This document shows positions 1-7,741 of a stretch of 21,278 nucleotides of DNA, piece by piece. Positions within the stretch are counted from its first letter, which is position 1. The number at the start of each line of letters is the position of its first letter. The notes under the pieces are model-generated. The model was given only the letters and a program-made list of their open reading frames with translations. It was not told where the DNA came from and ran no database searches. The DNA is taken from assembly GCA_016937915.1 (NCBI GenBank), contig JAFGVR010000259.1, forward strand, positions 1 through 21,278, written 5' to 3'. A program made the position numbers and the translations under genes. This stretch comes from Campylobacterales bacterium. GTDB taxonomy: Bacteria; Campylobacterota; Campylobacteria; Campylobacterales; Sulfurimonadaceae.

Positions 1-370
1 CAAAATCACCAGCTAAGAGTGGTCCAAAAAGGTTTGAGAATATAATCACATTTTTATCTATATAATTTTGAGACTTACCAAGTGAATCATAATCAAGATA
101 ATCAAAAGCTACACCATCATATCTTTGTATAGTTTTCATAAGTGGTAATTTATATATATCTGTTTTATATTTTTGAAATTTTGAACTATCTTTTATACCA
201 AAAAACTTACTTAACTCAACATCAGAAGCAGTTGTTATAAAACTCTTATATCTATCTAAAACATCTTTTCTAAATTCAAAAAGTTCTGGAAATATAAAAC
301 TATCAACCCCAATCTCACCAATTATTCCACCACTTTTTTTTGTTTCAGCTGGAGAAAAAAGTATCTTCAT
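1..370 (-). CDS. yaaA: Peroxide stress protein YaaA (DUF328), C-terminus cut by window edge
   Basis: This is the first ~123 residues of a protein reading off the left edge. It begins MKILFSPAETKKSGG, the form of the YaaA/DUF328 N-terminus (residues near ILxSPAxTK), and continues with an FxxxRxxVLDRYKSF-like helix and a conserved LPLMKTIQRYDGVAFDYLD stretch. YaaA of E. coli lowers free iron and protects DNA and proteins during hydrogen peroxide stress; the biochemical activity here is inferred from the family. The ATG at 370 lies directly after the TAG stop of the upstream gene (371-373), so the two are almost certainly co-transcribed and probably translationally coupled. The C-terminal half is outside the window. 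Confidence 0.8.
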   Translation of the reverse strand, partial: MKILFSPAETKKSGGIIGEIGVDSFIFPELFEFRKDVLDRYKSFITTASDVELSKFFGIKDSSKFQKYKTDIYKLPLMKTIQRYDGVAFDYLDYDSLGKSQNYIDKNVIIFSNLFGPLLAGDF

Positions 371-751
371 CTATTTTACTACCTCTTTTAATCTTTTATC
401 ATTTTTTAAGATAGCTGGATCTTTTTCACTCATAACACCATCTGGGGTGTTTAAAATAAGTTCCAACTCACAACTAAGATATTCTGAAGTGGTAAGTGGG
501 GTTGAATTTTTATCTTCAAATATAGCCCTTTTTGCATTGCAGATAATATCTTCTAAAAGTGATTTTTGGGCATCTGTTGAACTATAAGATGATCTTAATT
601 CATTATCTAGATATACATTTACAGTTGTAGCTATTTTTTCATTTAGAAGAGGGTATCTATCTAAAAGCAATGGTTTATCTATAGTTCTTTTGGCTTCATA
701 AACCTCATGGATAGAATCACGCATAAGTTGCAATAAAACAGAACGAGACAT
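371..751 (-). CDS. AMMECR1-like small protein, motif-degenerate
   Basis: A 126-residue protein. The second half, with LLEDIICNAKRAIFEDK followed by TPLTTSEYLSCELELILNTP, looks like the C-terminal part of AMMECR1 domains (pattern 'L..D.i.NA..AaF.D..fpPLt..El..leieisvls'). The usual central LRGCIGS signature is replaced by LRSSYSS, so the putative functional centre is altered. AMMECR1 domain function is not well established. I chose the ATG at 751 because GGAGG (759-763) sits 7 nt upstream; the TTG and GTG codons just before it (757, 754) are too close to that site. The SD follows immediately after the antiporter stop codon, indicating an operon. The family assignment is by eye and could be wrong. 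Confidence 0.6.
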   Translation of the reverse strand: MSRSVLLQLMRDSIHEVYEAKRTIDKPLLLDRYPLLNEKIATTVNVYLDNELRSSYSSTDAQKSLLEDIICNAKRAIFEDKNSTPLTTSEYLSCELELILNTPDGVMSEKDPAILKNDKRLKEVVK

Positions 752-764
752 CACCAAACCTCCA

Positions 765-1934
765 TTAGCTTTTTTGTATTATAGCAAGTTTTTTTTCTTT
801 ATAATTGTTGATAAGTTTAATGATTATCATAACAGATATAACTTGAAAAAGTGCAGCTAATATAAAAGCATAATAGTGCAGAGTATCGATTGAGCGAGCT
901 TGATAGGCTAGGGTAGCCATAGCTATAAGTAGTGTTAGTGGCATCGAGTGGGAAAGCCCCATAAGCACTGCATCAACTCTACCCAAATCTTTTACAAACA
1001 CACCAGATGCTACTACCCTCATAACAACCATCGCTATAGCTATAATGGCAGCTTTTTGGATAAGTCCATCCATCATCAAAGCACTCAAATCAAATGTAGT
1101 ACCTATGTGGATAAAAAATATAGGTATCAAAAAACCAAATCCAAAAGATGCCAACTTCTCAGGAAGCTCTTGTTTGTGTTCAAAAAATGATGGGATAAAT
1201 ATCCCCGCTAAAAACGCACCAAAAGCAAGTTCAAGCTCAAGGTAAAGCATAGCTCCAACTAGAAGAAAAAATATCCCCATAGAGAGTCTTATATCTTGCT
1301 CTTTGTTATCTTTGTGTGGCATAAGTACAGTTGAAACCTCAGGAAACCACCAAAACAGAAGTTGCATACTTCGAAATACAACAAACATAAAAAGTAAAAA
1401 CATAAGTAGTGCAAATAAAGTCTTTAAAAGTCCAACCTCTATCCCTGAAACAAGGGCTGCTGAAGTGATAGTGAGAATCCCTATGCTAACCACTTCACCC
1501 AAAGCCCCACTTGTCATAGATAGAGTCAGCCAAGGGGTTTTACCGTACTCTTTTGATAAACTTGCAACAAGACCAACAGAGATGAGCGGTAAAAGAACTA
1601 TAAATATATTTGAGAGTTCAAGATAAAGTGCTAAAACGATTGAGAATGTGTATAAAAGGAGTAGATAAAATGTTATCCTCTTCATCAAAGCAGGTGGGGT
1701 TTTTAAAATCGTTTTTAGATTTATCTCAGTTCCTGCTATAAACATAAGGTATAAAAACCCAAGCTCAGCTACTAAATCAAAAAGATGCTCCTCGTGTAAA
1801 AAACCTATATATCCAAAAATAGAACCAAAGATTATCTCAACAGGAGTTACTGGGAGTTTTAAACTTTTTGCTATAAAAGGGGATGCTATGATGATAAGTG
1901 AGATGCTTACGATAAGTAAGATATTTGGAGTCAT
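765..1934 (-). CDS. Cation/proton antiporter, CPA2/Kef-like membrane domain only
   Basis: A 389-residue, very hydrophobic integral membrane protein with about 11-12 predicted transmembrane segments. It matches the Na+/H+ exchanger domain of monovalent cation:proton antiporter-2 proteins: an N-terminal helix pair, ELGFLYLMFIAGTEIN near residues 57-72 (the Kef/CPA2 'E.gliflmF.aGle.' motif), SGALGEVVSIGIL in mid-protein, and FLAGIFIPSFF with FGFGFLIPIFFIHIGTTFD in the C-terminal half. Unlike the Kef-type protein at 15562-17187 it has no cytoplasmic TrkA-N/RCK domain and ends in a short lysine-rich tail. It should exchange Na+ or K+ for H+ across the inner membrane; the ion cannot be read from sequence. 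It starts 10 nt after the bioB stop with AAAGAG as ribosome site, so it is in the same operon. Confidence 0.85.
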   Translation of the reverse strand: MTPNILLIVSISLIIIASPFIAKSLKLPVTPVEIIFGSIFGYIGFLHEEHLFDLVAELGFLYLMFIAGTEINLKTILKTPPALMKRITFYLLLLYTFSIVLALYLELSNIFIVLLPLISVGLVASLSKEYGKTPWLTLSMTSGALGEVVSIGILTITSAALVSGIEVGLLKTLFALLMFLLFMFVVFRSMQLLFWWFPEVSTVLMPHKDNKEQDIRLSMGIFFLLVGAMLYLELELAFGAFLAGIFIPSFFEHKQELPEKLASFGFGFLIPIFFIHIGTTFDLSALMMDGLIQKAAIIAIAMVVMRVVASGVFVKDLGRVDAVLMGLSHSMPLTLLIAMATLAYQARSIDTLHYYAFILAALFQVISVMIIIKLINNYKEKKLAIIQKS

Positions 1935-1944
1935 AATCTACTCT

Positions 1945-2790
1945 TTAATTAACACTTTTGGCAACTTCAAGATCTAAATCTTTTAGCATCTCCAAATCTT
2001 TACTTACAACTCTTCCGTTTGTTGTGAGATAATTTCCAACCACTATGGCATTTGCACCATATTTAAATATCTCATTTTGTCTATCACCAAACATCATCTC
2101 TCTACCACCAGCTACCATTATCCTTTGAGCATCTGGGATAGTTTCTCTTGATAATCTTATAAGCTCTAGTGCCTCATCTGTTGTTAGTGTATTTGGTTTA
2201 AGCTCTAACGCTTCGTTATGATGGTAGAAGTTTATAGGGACACTTGTAGGGTTTAGTGATTTTAGAGATTCTAACATTGAGATTCTATCCTCCTTAGACT
2301 CACCAAGTCCAAAGATGCCACCACTTATGAGTACAAGTCCAGCTTTGTTTACATTTTGGCATGTCTCATATCTCTCACTCCACGGATGCGTAGTACAAAT
2401 TTGCGAATAAAAAGCCTCTGAAGTTTCAAGATTGTGATTATACGCTTTTACCCCTGCCTCTTTTAGAGTTAAAAGTTGTTCAAATGTAGCTGTACCATTA
2501 CATGCGATAAGCCTTAACTCTGGAACCTCTTTAGATACTACTCTAGCGGTATCACACACAAACTTTAGAGTTTTATCGTTTAACCCTTTATCGCTTGTAA
2601 CTAAACAAAAACCTAAAGCTCCGTTATCTCTGGCTGCTTTTGCTTCGCTTACTATATCTTCGATAGGTTTTTGTTTGTATCTTTGTATATCTGCTTTGTA
2701 CCTAACACTTTGTGAACAAAATTTACAATCCTCTTTACAAGTACCGCTGTTTATATTGCATATCGCACATAAAAATACTTTTTCACCCAT
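1945..2790 (-). CDS. bioB: Biotin synthase BioB, short form with atypical cluster residues
   Basis: A 281-residue radical SAM enzyme that inserts sulfur into dethiobiotin. The radical SAM cluster motif is CX3CX2C at C18, C22 and C25 (GTCKEDCKFCSQS). YNHNLETSEAFY and SGGIFGLGES are BioB hallmarks. Against the E. coli protein as I remember it, the [2Fe-2S] ligands C97 and C128 correspond to C62 and C97, but the third (E. coli C188, in VCSGGI) is Ile155 here (LISGGI). The cluster Arg260 aligns to Met225 if no gap is allowed; R223 is two residues away. Two extra cysteines (C8, C11) lie before the SAM motif. The protein lacks the ~35-residue N-terminal extension of E. coli BioB. Its start overlaps the upstream phosphodiesterase stop by 8 nt, with GAGAGGG upstream. 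The topA-bioB neighbourhood matches Campylobacter as I recall it. Confidence 0.93.
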   Translation of the reverse strand: MGEKVFLCAICNINSGTCKEDCKFCSQSVRYKADIQRYKQKPIEDIVSEAKAARDNGALGFCLVTSDKGLNDKTLKFVCDTARVVSKEVPELRLIACNGTATFEQLLTLKEAGVKAYNHNLETSEAFYSQICTTHPWSERYETCQNVNKAGLVLISGGIFGLGESKEDRISMLESLKSLNPTSVPINFYHHNEALELKPNTLTTDEALELIRLSRETIPDAQRIMVAGGREMMFGDRQNEIFKYGANAIVVGNYLTTNGRVVSKDLEMLKDLDLEVAKSVN

Positions 2791-3292
2791 TTTTTACCCT
2801 CTCGTATGAGAATTTTTTTAACTCTATAAGATCTCCAAAATAGGTCACATCAAACCTACTCTCACTCACATCCAAAATCACACACTCACTCAAAGGTTTG
2901 TTCCTAGCACAAACCTCACCTGAGTTTAAAAACAAAGTACCGTTTGTAAACTCACAAGCAAACTGATGCGTATGTCCATAAACAACCACTTCGGCATCAG
3001 CACTCATATAAAATGGCAGATGCATAAGTTTAAACTTCGTACCAGCTACTTTAAAATAATCAGGCTCTTTTACAAGATTAAACTCATGATGATACTCTAC
3101 AAGCCTTGCATCATTGTTCCCATAAACGGCTACATATCTGATGCCACAATCTTTTAGAGCTTGAAGTGTCTCATAATGGCAAATATCCCCAGCGTGGATG
3201 ATAAATTCAGCACCATTTGATGCAAAAAAATCAAGCGTATCTTTTGCCTCTTTTATCTTAGAGTGTGTATCTGAGAGGATCCCTATTTTCAT
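2783..3292 (-). CDS. YfcE/MJ0936-family metallophosphoesterase
   Basis: A 169-residue calcineurin-like phosphodiesterase of the YfcE/MJ0936 group. The two-metal site is visible in order: DxH in GILSDTHS near the N-terminus, HAGDI (GD), YGNNDA (GNxD), LMH mid-protein, and VVYGHTHQ (GHTH) towards the C-terminus. Family members hydrolyse phosphodiester model substrates in vitro; the physiological substrate is generally unknown. I chose the ATG at 3292 (MKIGILSDTH) because it overlaps the stop of the upstream toxin gene as ATGA, although a TTG four codons earlier is possible. The ribosome site is weak, so translational coupling is likely. It overlaps bioB by 8 nt at its end. Confidence 0.9.
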   Translation of the reverse strand: MKIGILSDTHSKIKEAKDTLDFFASNGAEFIIHAGDICHYETLQALKDCGIRYVAVYGNNDARLVEYHHEFNLVKEPDYFKVAGTKFKLMHLPFYMSADAEVVVYGHTHQFACEFTNGTLFLNSGEVCARNKPLSECVILDVSESRFDVTYFGDLIELKKFSYERVKNG

Positions 3293-3651
3293 CTTTGTAA
3301 ACAACTATTTAATTTTTTACCAAATGTTTTAACAACATAATTTTTAGATTTTGCACACAAAATACAATCAACAAAATCTAAATTTTTATATTCAAACATC
3401 TCAATAGCTTCTATAATGCTGTTTTTATCATCTATAATTATATTTTTATGTTGTAAAAATTCAATCAGTGTGCTTTTTATAACATTTTTTTCAACACTAT
3501 AAACTTTTAGCAGTACATAAACCACCTCTGCTAAAACTTCATTTAAAATAATGCAATCATTTTTACAAATAATATCTCTAGACAACTCGTACATCTCTCG
3601 ATTATCTTTCAATAAAAATCTTAAAATATAGTTTGCATCAACTAAAATCAT
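3289..3651 (-). CDS. PIN-domain (VapC-like) toxin of a type II toxin-antitoxin pair, one acidic residue lost
   Basis: A 120-residue PIN-domain protein, a typical length for VapC-type RNases. It starts MILVDANYILRFLL (first acidic residue D5), has LNEVLAEVVYVL (E42) and LDFVDCILCAKSK (D95, with D92 nearby). The fourth conserved position, normally TFDxxL near the end, reads TFGKKL with Gly111; the codon is GGT, one base from GAT. Active PIN toxins cleave RNA with metal ions held by these acidic residues, so activity may be reduced or absent. The ATG overlaps the antitoxin-like stop as ATGA, and the TGA overlaps the next gene's ATG in the same way. A hand count of 3361-3660 gives about 23% G+C, well below topA. 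Confidence 0.82.
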   Translation of the reverse strand: MILVDANYILRFLLKDNREMYELSRDIICKNDCIILNEVLAEVVYVLLKVYSVEKNVIKSTLIEFLQHKNIIIDDKNSIIEAIEMFEYKNLDFVDCILCAKSKNYVVKTFGKKLNSCLQR

Positions 3652-3887
3652 CTATATTTATCCAAGATATGTTCTTCCCAAGCACTACTTTCTAACTCTA
3701 TTTTAGATGGATTCGCGTATCTATTTAACGCACCACCTAGACTTGCTAAATCGTCTTGTTTTATATCTAAAATCTCATCTTTTTCATCCAATGCAAACAT
3801 GATAAATTCCACATCTTTATTTATATAACTTTGAGGTATATCTATAGTTATACTAGTTTGTTGTGGTCTTATAACTTCTCTTATCAT
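3648..3887 (-). CDS. Probable antitoxin partner of the PIN toxin
   Basis: A 79-residue protein directly upstream of, and overlapping by 4 nt (ATGA) with, the PIN toxin. The first ~35 residues (ITIDIPQSYINKDVEFIMFA) look like a short beta-rich DNA-binding or dimerisation segment. The C-terminal part (GGALNRYANPSKIELESSAW) resembles the extended toxin-binding tails of Campylobacterota antitoxins. I cannot name the fold securely (AbrB/MazE-like or otherwise); the role is inferred mainly from size, order and coupling. It has a good ribosome site, GAGGAG about 8 nt before the ATG, and starts 20 nt after the topA stop, so it is probably read through from topA. No separate promoter or palindromic operator fits in that gap. 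Confidence 0.72.
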   Translation of the reverse strand: MIREVIRPQQTSITIDIPQSYINKDVEFIMFALDEKDEILDIKQDDLASLGGALNRYANPSKIELESSAWEEHILDKYR

Positions 3888-3907
3888 CTTTTCAGCTCCT
3901 CAAATAG

Positions 3908-6133
3908 TTACTTATCTATCTCCTCTTTAGGAGTTCTTTTTTTACACTTGACACACTCGTAAACATCTTTGTTTCTATAAACTCTAGCTGCCAAAACACC
4001 ATCACAACCATCTTCACGACATTTTATAGTAGTTGGTTCAAATTTTGATATGAACTTACATTTAGGATAGTTCTCACACCCCCAAAAAGCACCTCTTCTT
4101 GAGTTTTTAAGGCTTATCTTACAACCACACTCTGGACAAGGTGTGTCACTTGTTTTCTCTTCAACACTTATACTTTTAGTATTTTTACACTCAGGATAAC
4201 CGCTACATGCTAAGAATTGACCGTTTCTTCCACTTTTTACGACCATATCTTTTCCACATTTATCACACTTATCCTCAGCGATCTCCTCTTGTTTTTCCAC
4301 TTTGTTGCCATCTTCATCAACTTGTTCAGTGTATTTACATTTAGGAAATCCGCTACACGCTACAAACTGACCAAATCTTCCTGAGCGAAGAAGCAGCTCT
4401 TCACCACATTTTGGACAATTTCTACCAAGTGGTTTTGCCATTTTTAGTGAGATGATATTTTTCTTACCCTCTTCAATCTGCTTTTCAAATGGGAAATAAA
4501 AGTCACTTAAAAGTTTTTGCCAATCAGTGTTACCCTCAGCTATCTCATCGAGTTTTTCTTCCATATTTGCCGTAAAACTTACATCTACTATGTTTCCAAA
4601 ATTTTTCTCTAAAATCTCAGTTACAGTAAAAGCCATATCTGTAGGGACTATCTGCTTTTTCTCGATGCTAACATAGGTACGGTTACTAAGAGTTGCGATA
4701 GTTGGAGCGTAAGTTGATGGACGCCCAATCCCCTCAGACTCTAATTTTTTGATAAGAGCTGCTTCAGAGTACCTTGATGGTAGTTCAGTGAAGTGTTGCT
4801 CAGGTTTCACACTTTGAATCTGTGCATCTTCACCCTCTTTTAAAGCTGGAAGTAGTTTATCTTTATCCTCATTGCCCGTAAGTTTATAAAAACCATCAAA
4901 TACAAGTTTTCTCCCACTAGCACGGTAGATGTTCTCATCACCTTTAAAAAGGATGCTTTGTTGCTCAAACACCGCATCTTCCATCTGACAAGCCATAAAT
5001 CTTTCATATATAAGGGTATAAAGTTTTATCTCATCCCCTTTAAGATACTGTGCAGCTATTTTAGGTGTGAAACTAAGCATAGTTGGGCGGATAGCTTCGT
5101 GAGCCTCTTGTGCACCTTTTGCTTTTTTTGTATAAACTTTTGGTGATTTTGGTAGATATTTTGAACCAAAACGAGATTCTATCTCATCTCTAACCGCACT
5201 TACAGCCTCTTTTGCAAGGTTTAGTGAGTCTGTTCTCATGTATGTGATAACCCCACTTGTACCATCAGGAGTGTTTACACCCTCATAAAGGCTTTGAGCT
5301 ACCATCATAGTTTTTTTAGGGGTAAATCCAAGTTTGCTCGAAGCTGTTTGTTGTAGAGTTGAAGTCATAAAAGGTGGAGGAGTTTTACTTTTTCTCTCTT
5401 TTGTCTCAATAGCATCTATAACAAACTTATCATTTTTTACACTTTGAGCTATCTTGTTTGCTCTATCTTTATTTTCAATTGAGAGTTTTGAGAGTTTCTC
5501 ACCATTATGCTCTATAAGGGTAGCTTCAATGTCTGTTTTAAAAAGGGTATTTATATCCCAATACTCTTGTGGAACAAACGCTTTTATCTCCCTCTCACGA
5601 TCAACTATAAGTTTTAGTGCAGATGATTGAACACGACCAGCTGATAACCCTTTTTGGATCTTTGATGCCATAAGTGGTGAGAGTTTATAACCAACAACGC
5701 GGTCTAGCAAACGGCGAGCTTGTTGAGCGTTTACCATATTCATATCTATTTTTCTTGCATGTTTTAGTGCATCTGTTATAGCTGTTTTTGTTATCTCATG
5801 AAAAACGATGCGAGGTAACTCTTCTGGGTCTTTTTTGATAGCATGAGCTATGTGCCAACCTATCGCTTCCCCCTCACGGTCCTCATCGGTTGCGATATAT
5901 ATCTCATCACTCTTCTTTGCTAAGTCTCTTATCTCTTTAACAGTAGCAGTATTCTCTTTTGCAACTGCATACTTAGGGATAAGCTCTTTTGTCTCCTCAT
6001 CTACAGTGATGCCAAAACGGCTTTTTGGTAGATCTCTGATGTGACCCTTAGACGCGATAACCTTATAACCACGCCCCAAAAAGTTTGTGATAGTCCTTGC
6101 TTTTGCTGGTGATTCGACGATAATTAGTTTCAA
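3908..6133 (-). CDS. topA: DNA topoisomerase I (type IA) TopA
   Basis: A 741-residue type IA topoisomerase that relaxes negative supercoils. The TOPRIM domain begins MKLIIVESPAKA (E7) and has TDEDREGEA with D83, D85 and E87 as metal-binding acids. The active-site tyrosine is Y298 in GVITYMRTDS, followed by R300. RLLDRVVGYKLSP (141-153) and GLSAGRVQSSAL (162-173) are type IA core motifs. Four C-terminal Cys4 topoisomerase zinc-ribbon segments begin near residue 580 (CPKCG...C..C, CDKCG...C..C, CPECG...C..C, C...GC...C..C). The start is TTG at 6133, fixed by conserved MKLIIVESPAKA; CGGGA about 8 nt upstream can serve as SD. It heads the leftward operon. Confidence 0.97.
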   Translation of the reverse strand: MKLIIVESPAKARTITNFLGRGYKVIASKGHIRDLPKSRFGITVDEETKELIPKYAVAKENTATVKEIRDLAKKSDEIYIATDEDREGEAIGWHIAHAIKKDPEELPRIVFHEITKTAITDALKHARKIDMNMVNAQQARRLLDRVVGYKLSPLMASKIQKGLSAGRVQSSALKLIVDREREIKAFVPQEYWDINTLFKTDIEATLIEHNGEKLSKLSIENKDRANKIAQSVKNDKFVIDAIETKERKSKTPPPFMTSTLQQTASSKLGFTPKKTMMVAQSLYEGVNTPDGTSGVITYMRTDSLNLAKEAVSAVRDEIESRFGSKYLPKSPKVYTKKAKGAQEAHEAIRPTMLSFTPKIAAQYLKGDEIKLYTLIYERFMACQMEDAVFEQQSILFKGDENIYRASGRKLVFDGFYKLTGNEDKDKLLPALKEGEDAQIQSVKPEQHFTELPSRYSEAALIKKLESEGIGRPSTYAPTIATLSNRTYVSIEKKQIVPTDMAFTVTEILEKNFGNIVDVSFTANMEEKLDEIAEGNTDWQKLLSDFYFPFEKQIEEGKKNIISLKMAKPLGRNCPKCGEELLLRSGRFGQFVACSGFPKCKYTEQVDEDGNKVEKQEEIAEDKCDKCGKDMVVKSGRNGQFLACSGYPECKNTKSISVEEKTSDTPCPECGCKISLKNSRRGAFWGCENYPKCKFISKFEPTTIKCREDGCDGVLAARVYRNKDVYECVKCKKRTPKEEIDK

Positions 6134-6167
6134 ATAGTTTTCCCGTATGTAATAATCTTGGTTTAGA

Positions 6168-6176
6168 AGTGTATCA
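6168..6176 (-). promoter_or_regulatory. Possible topA promoter -10 region
   Basis: On the minus strand TGATACACT gives an extended -10 (TG-n-TACACT, 4 of 6 to TATAAT), preceded by a T7 tract and A/T-rich sequence and about 35 nt upstream of the TTG start. The match is weak and rests mainly on position. Confidence 0.3.
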
Positions 6177-6233
6177 AAAAAATATTTACTTTTCTTTGAT
6201 TCGCTTTATATATATCAAATAGAGAAAAATACT

Positions 6234-6563
6234 CTACCTTAACCTCTTAGACACATCATACCTATCCCAGTAAATATCTATCACCTCTTTAAGCTCATTT
6301 GGGGTTAGGGTAGTTTTTTGTTTTACTCCAAACCTCTCTATAAATGAGTCTGGCATCACAGTGCTTTGTTTTGTAGGGTTTGTTAGGTAGTTTATCATTG
6401 CCTCTTTTGTGTCTTTTTCACTGCTGTATTTTAGGAGGTATCTGTAAAAATACTTATCGATGCTAACAGGGAGTTTTGCGTGGCACTTTACGCAGTTTTG
6501 CTCGTATAGGTCTGCTATGAGGGTAGTGGCTAAAAGTAGTGAGAGAAAAATCGTTTTTACCAT
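6234..6563 (-). CDS. Small one-heme periplasmic c-type cytochrome
   Basis: A 109-residue secreted protein. MVKTIFLSLLLATTLIA is a signal peptide, followed by the heme c attachment site CVKCH (C24, C27, H28). Met70 in TVMPDSF is a candidate sixth ligand, giving an ordinary His/Met cytochrome. It probably carries electrons in the periplasm; partners are unknown. The ATG at 6563 overlaps the last codons of the sensor kinase (ATGGTAA, with TAA as the kinase stop), and AGGTGAGGG just upstream supplies the SD. An upstream GTG in frame would add seven residues but spoils the signal peptide. Position as the last gene of the two-component operon suggests it is either a target of, or an accessory to, that signalling system (inference). 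Confidence 0.85.
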   Translation of the reverse strand: MVKTIFLSLLLATTLIADLYEQNCVKCHAKLPVSIDKYFYRYLLKYSSEKDTKEAMINYLTNPTKQSTVMPDSFIERFGVKQKTTLTPNELKEVIDIYWDRYDVSKRLR

Positions 6564-7741
6564 GACACCCTCACCTTTGTCCACTCTTTTAGCTTTGAGG
6601 TTATCTCTATCTCTAGGTTATACTCTTTTGCTATCACTGAGACTATGTTTAGCCCTATCCCAAACCCTCCGCTACTGGTGTTAAACCTTGCGTACCTCTC
6701 TTGCATCTTTGAGATGTTTTCCTCTGAGATCCCTATGCCGCTATCTTTTACCACTACACTATTTTTACTCACCACTATCTCGATTCTACCTTTGATTTTA
6801 TTGTATTTTATAGCGTTTGAGATTAGGTTATCTAACAGTTTTGAAAATTTTGGTTTATCTATGAAAAGGGTTGGATTCTCTTTTATCTCTAAACTCATAG
6901 TTATCTTTTTAGCATCACTTAGCGATTTAAAATACTCCACCCTCTGCGATGCAACATCCCCCACTTTTATCTCCTCATCTTTTGAGATTATCTTATTTCC
7001 AAGGGTTAGATATGTCAAATCTTGATAGATGTTTGAGATGGTTTTAGCCCCTATCTCGATGCGGTTTATCTTTTTTAGAAGTTTTGCATCTAAACTCTCT
7101 TTATCTATCAGCTCTATGTTTGTAACTATGGTACTTACTGGGGTGTTTAGCTCATGGGTGGTATCTTTTATGAACCTATCTAAAAGTTCAAGTGCATCTT
7201 TCATCGGTCTTAAAAACAGATGGAGCAAAAAGTAACCAGCTACTACCACTATAGCAAACGCTATAACTCCGTAAAATAGTATATCTTTTTGCGTCCTCTC
7301 TCTCCAAAGTCCATCATCTTTTACACTCACCACCACATACTTAGCCCCAAGATAATAAGACTCAGGGATGGTCACAAGTGCTATGGTGTCGTTTTGCAAG
7401 TAAAGGATTTTATCTAGGTTTATATCTTTATTGGATGTTGAAAATATCCTCTCTTTGTAGTTGTCAAATATGGCACTCTCATAATTTTTGCTTCGTGGAT
7501 AGATTTGAGTTTTATCAAAGTTTATATGCAAAGTTTTTAGGTTTTGGATAAGCTCTTTTGAGTAGTCCTCTAAAAGGGGGCGTTTTTTTTGGAGCATCAG
7601 ATCTTTTTGAAACTCATAATATATAAAAGAGAGTGTCCCAACTATAACCACACTAAGGAGTGTGTAGAGGGTTAAAAATCGAAAGAGTGTCTTTTTTTCA
7701 CTAAGAAGTAAATTTATATCCAAGCTTCTTGATGCTGACAA
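6557..7741 (-). CDS. Sensor histidine kinase (HisKA/HATPase_c)
   Basis: A ~394-residue membrane sensor kinase. TM1 is near residues 19-43, a periplasmic sensing region spans ~45-150, and TM2 is ~153-177. The H-box follows closely: IKDTTHELNTPVST with H196 as phosphorylation site. The N-box is LLDNLISNAIKYN (N309 area), G1 is VKDSGIGIS (D333) and G2 is SGGFGIGL (357-364). No clear HAMP domain lies between TM2 and the H-box, only ~18 residues. The periplasmic region has no named domain that I recognise. The first start is TTG at 7741, overlapping the response regulator by 41 nt; a second TTG six codons later is possible, and no strong SD decides between them. It ends overlapping the cytochrome gene by 7 nt. 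Confidence 0.93.
   Translation of the reverse strand: MSASRSLDINLLLSEKKTLFRFLTLYTLLSVVIVGTLSFIYYEFQKDLMLQKKRPLLEDYSKELIQNLKTLHINFDKTQIYPRSKNYESAIFDNYKERIFSTSNKDINLDKILYLQNDTIALVTIPESYYLGAKYVVVSVKDDGLWRERTQKDILFYGVIAFAIVVVAGYFLLHLFLRPMKDALELLDRFIKDTTHELNTPVSTIVTNIELIDKESLDAKLLKKINRIEIGAKTISNIYQDLTYLTLGNKIISKDEEIKVGDVASQRVEYFKSLSDAKKITMSLEIKENPTLFIDKPKFSKLLDNLISNAIKYNKIKGRIEIVVSKNSVVVKDSGIGISEENISKMQERYARFNTSSGGFGIGLNIVSVIAKEYNLEIEITSKLKEWTKVRVSW

Noticed and set aside
948..1626. Plus-strand open frames opposite the antiporter gene
   Set aside because: They are antisense to a well-supported membrane protein, have no ribosome site, and give low-complexity translations unlike any family.
6220..6236. 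TAGAG/CTCTA hairpin at the end of the cytochrome gene
   Set aside because: A five-pair stem with only three U after it is too weak, although the position is right for the operon end.
7701..7741. Possible frameshift where regulator and kinase overlap by 41 nt
   Set aside because: Both frames are intact through the overlap and each protein has complete motifs; overlapping regulator-kinase pairs are common.
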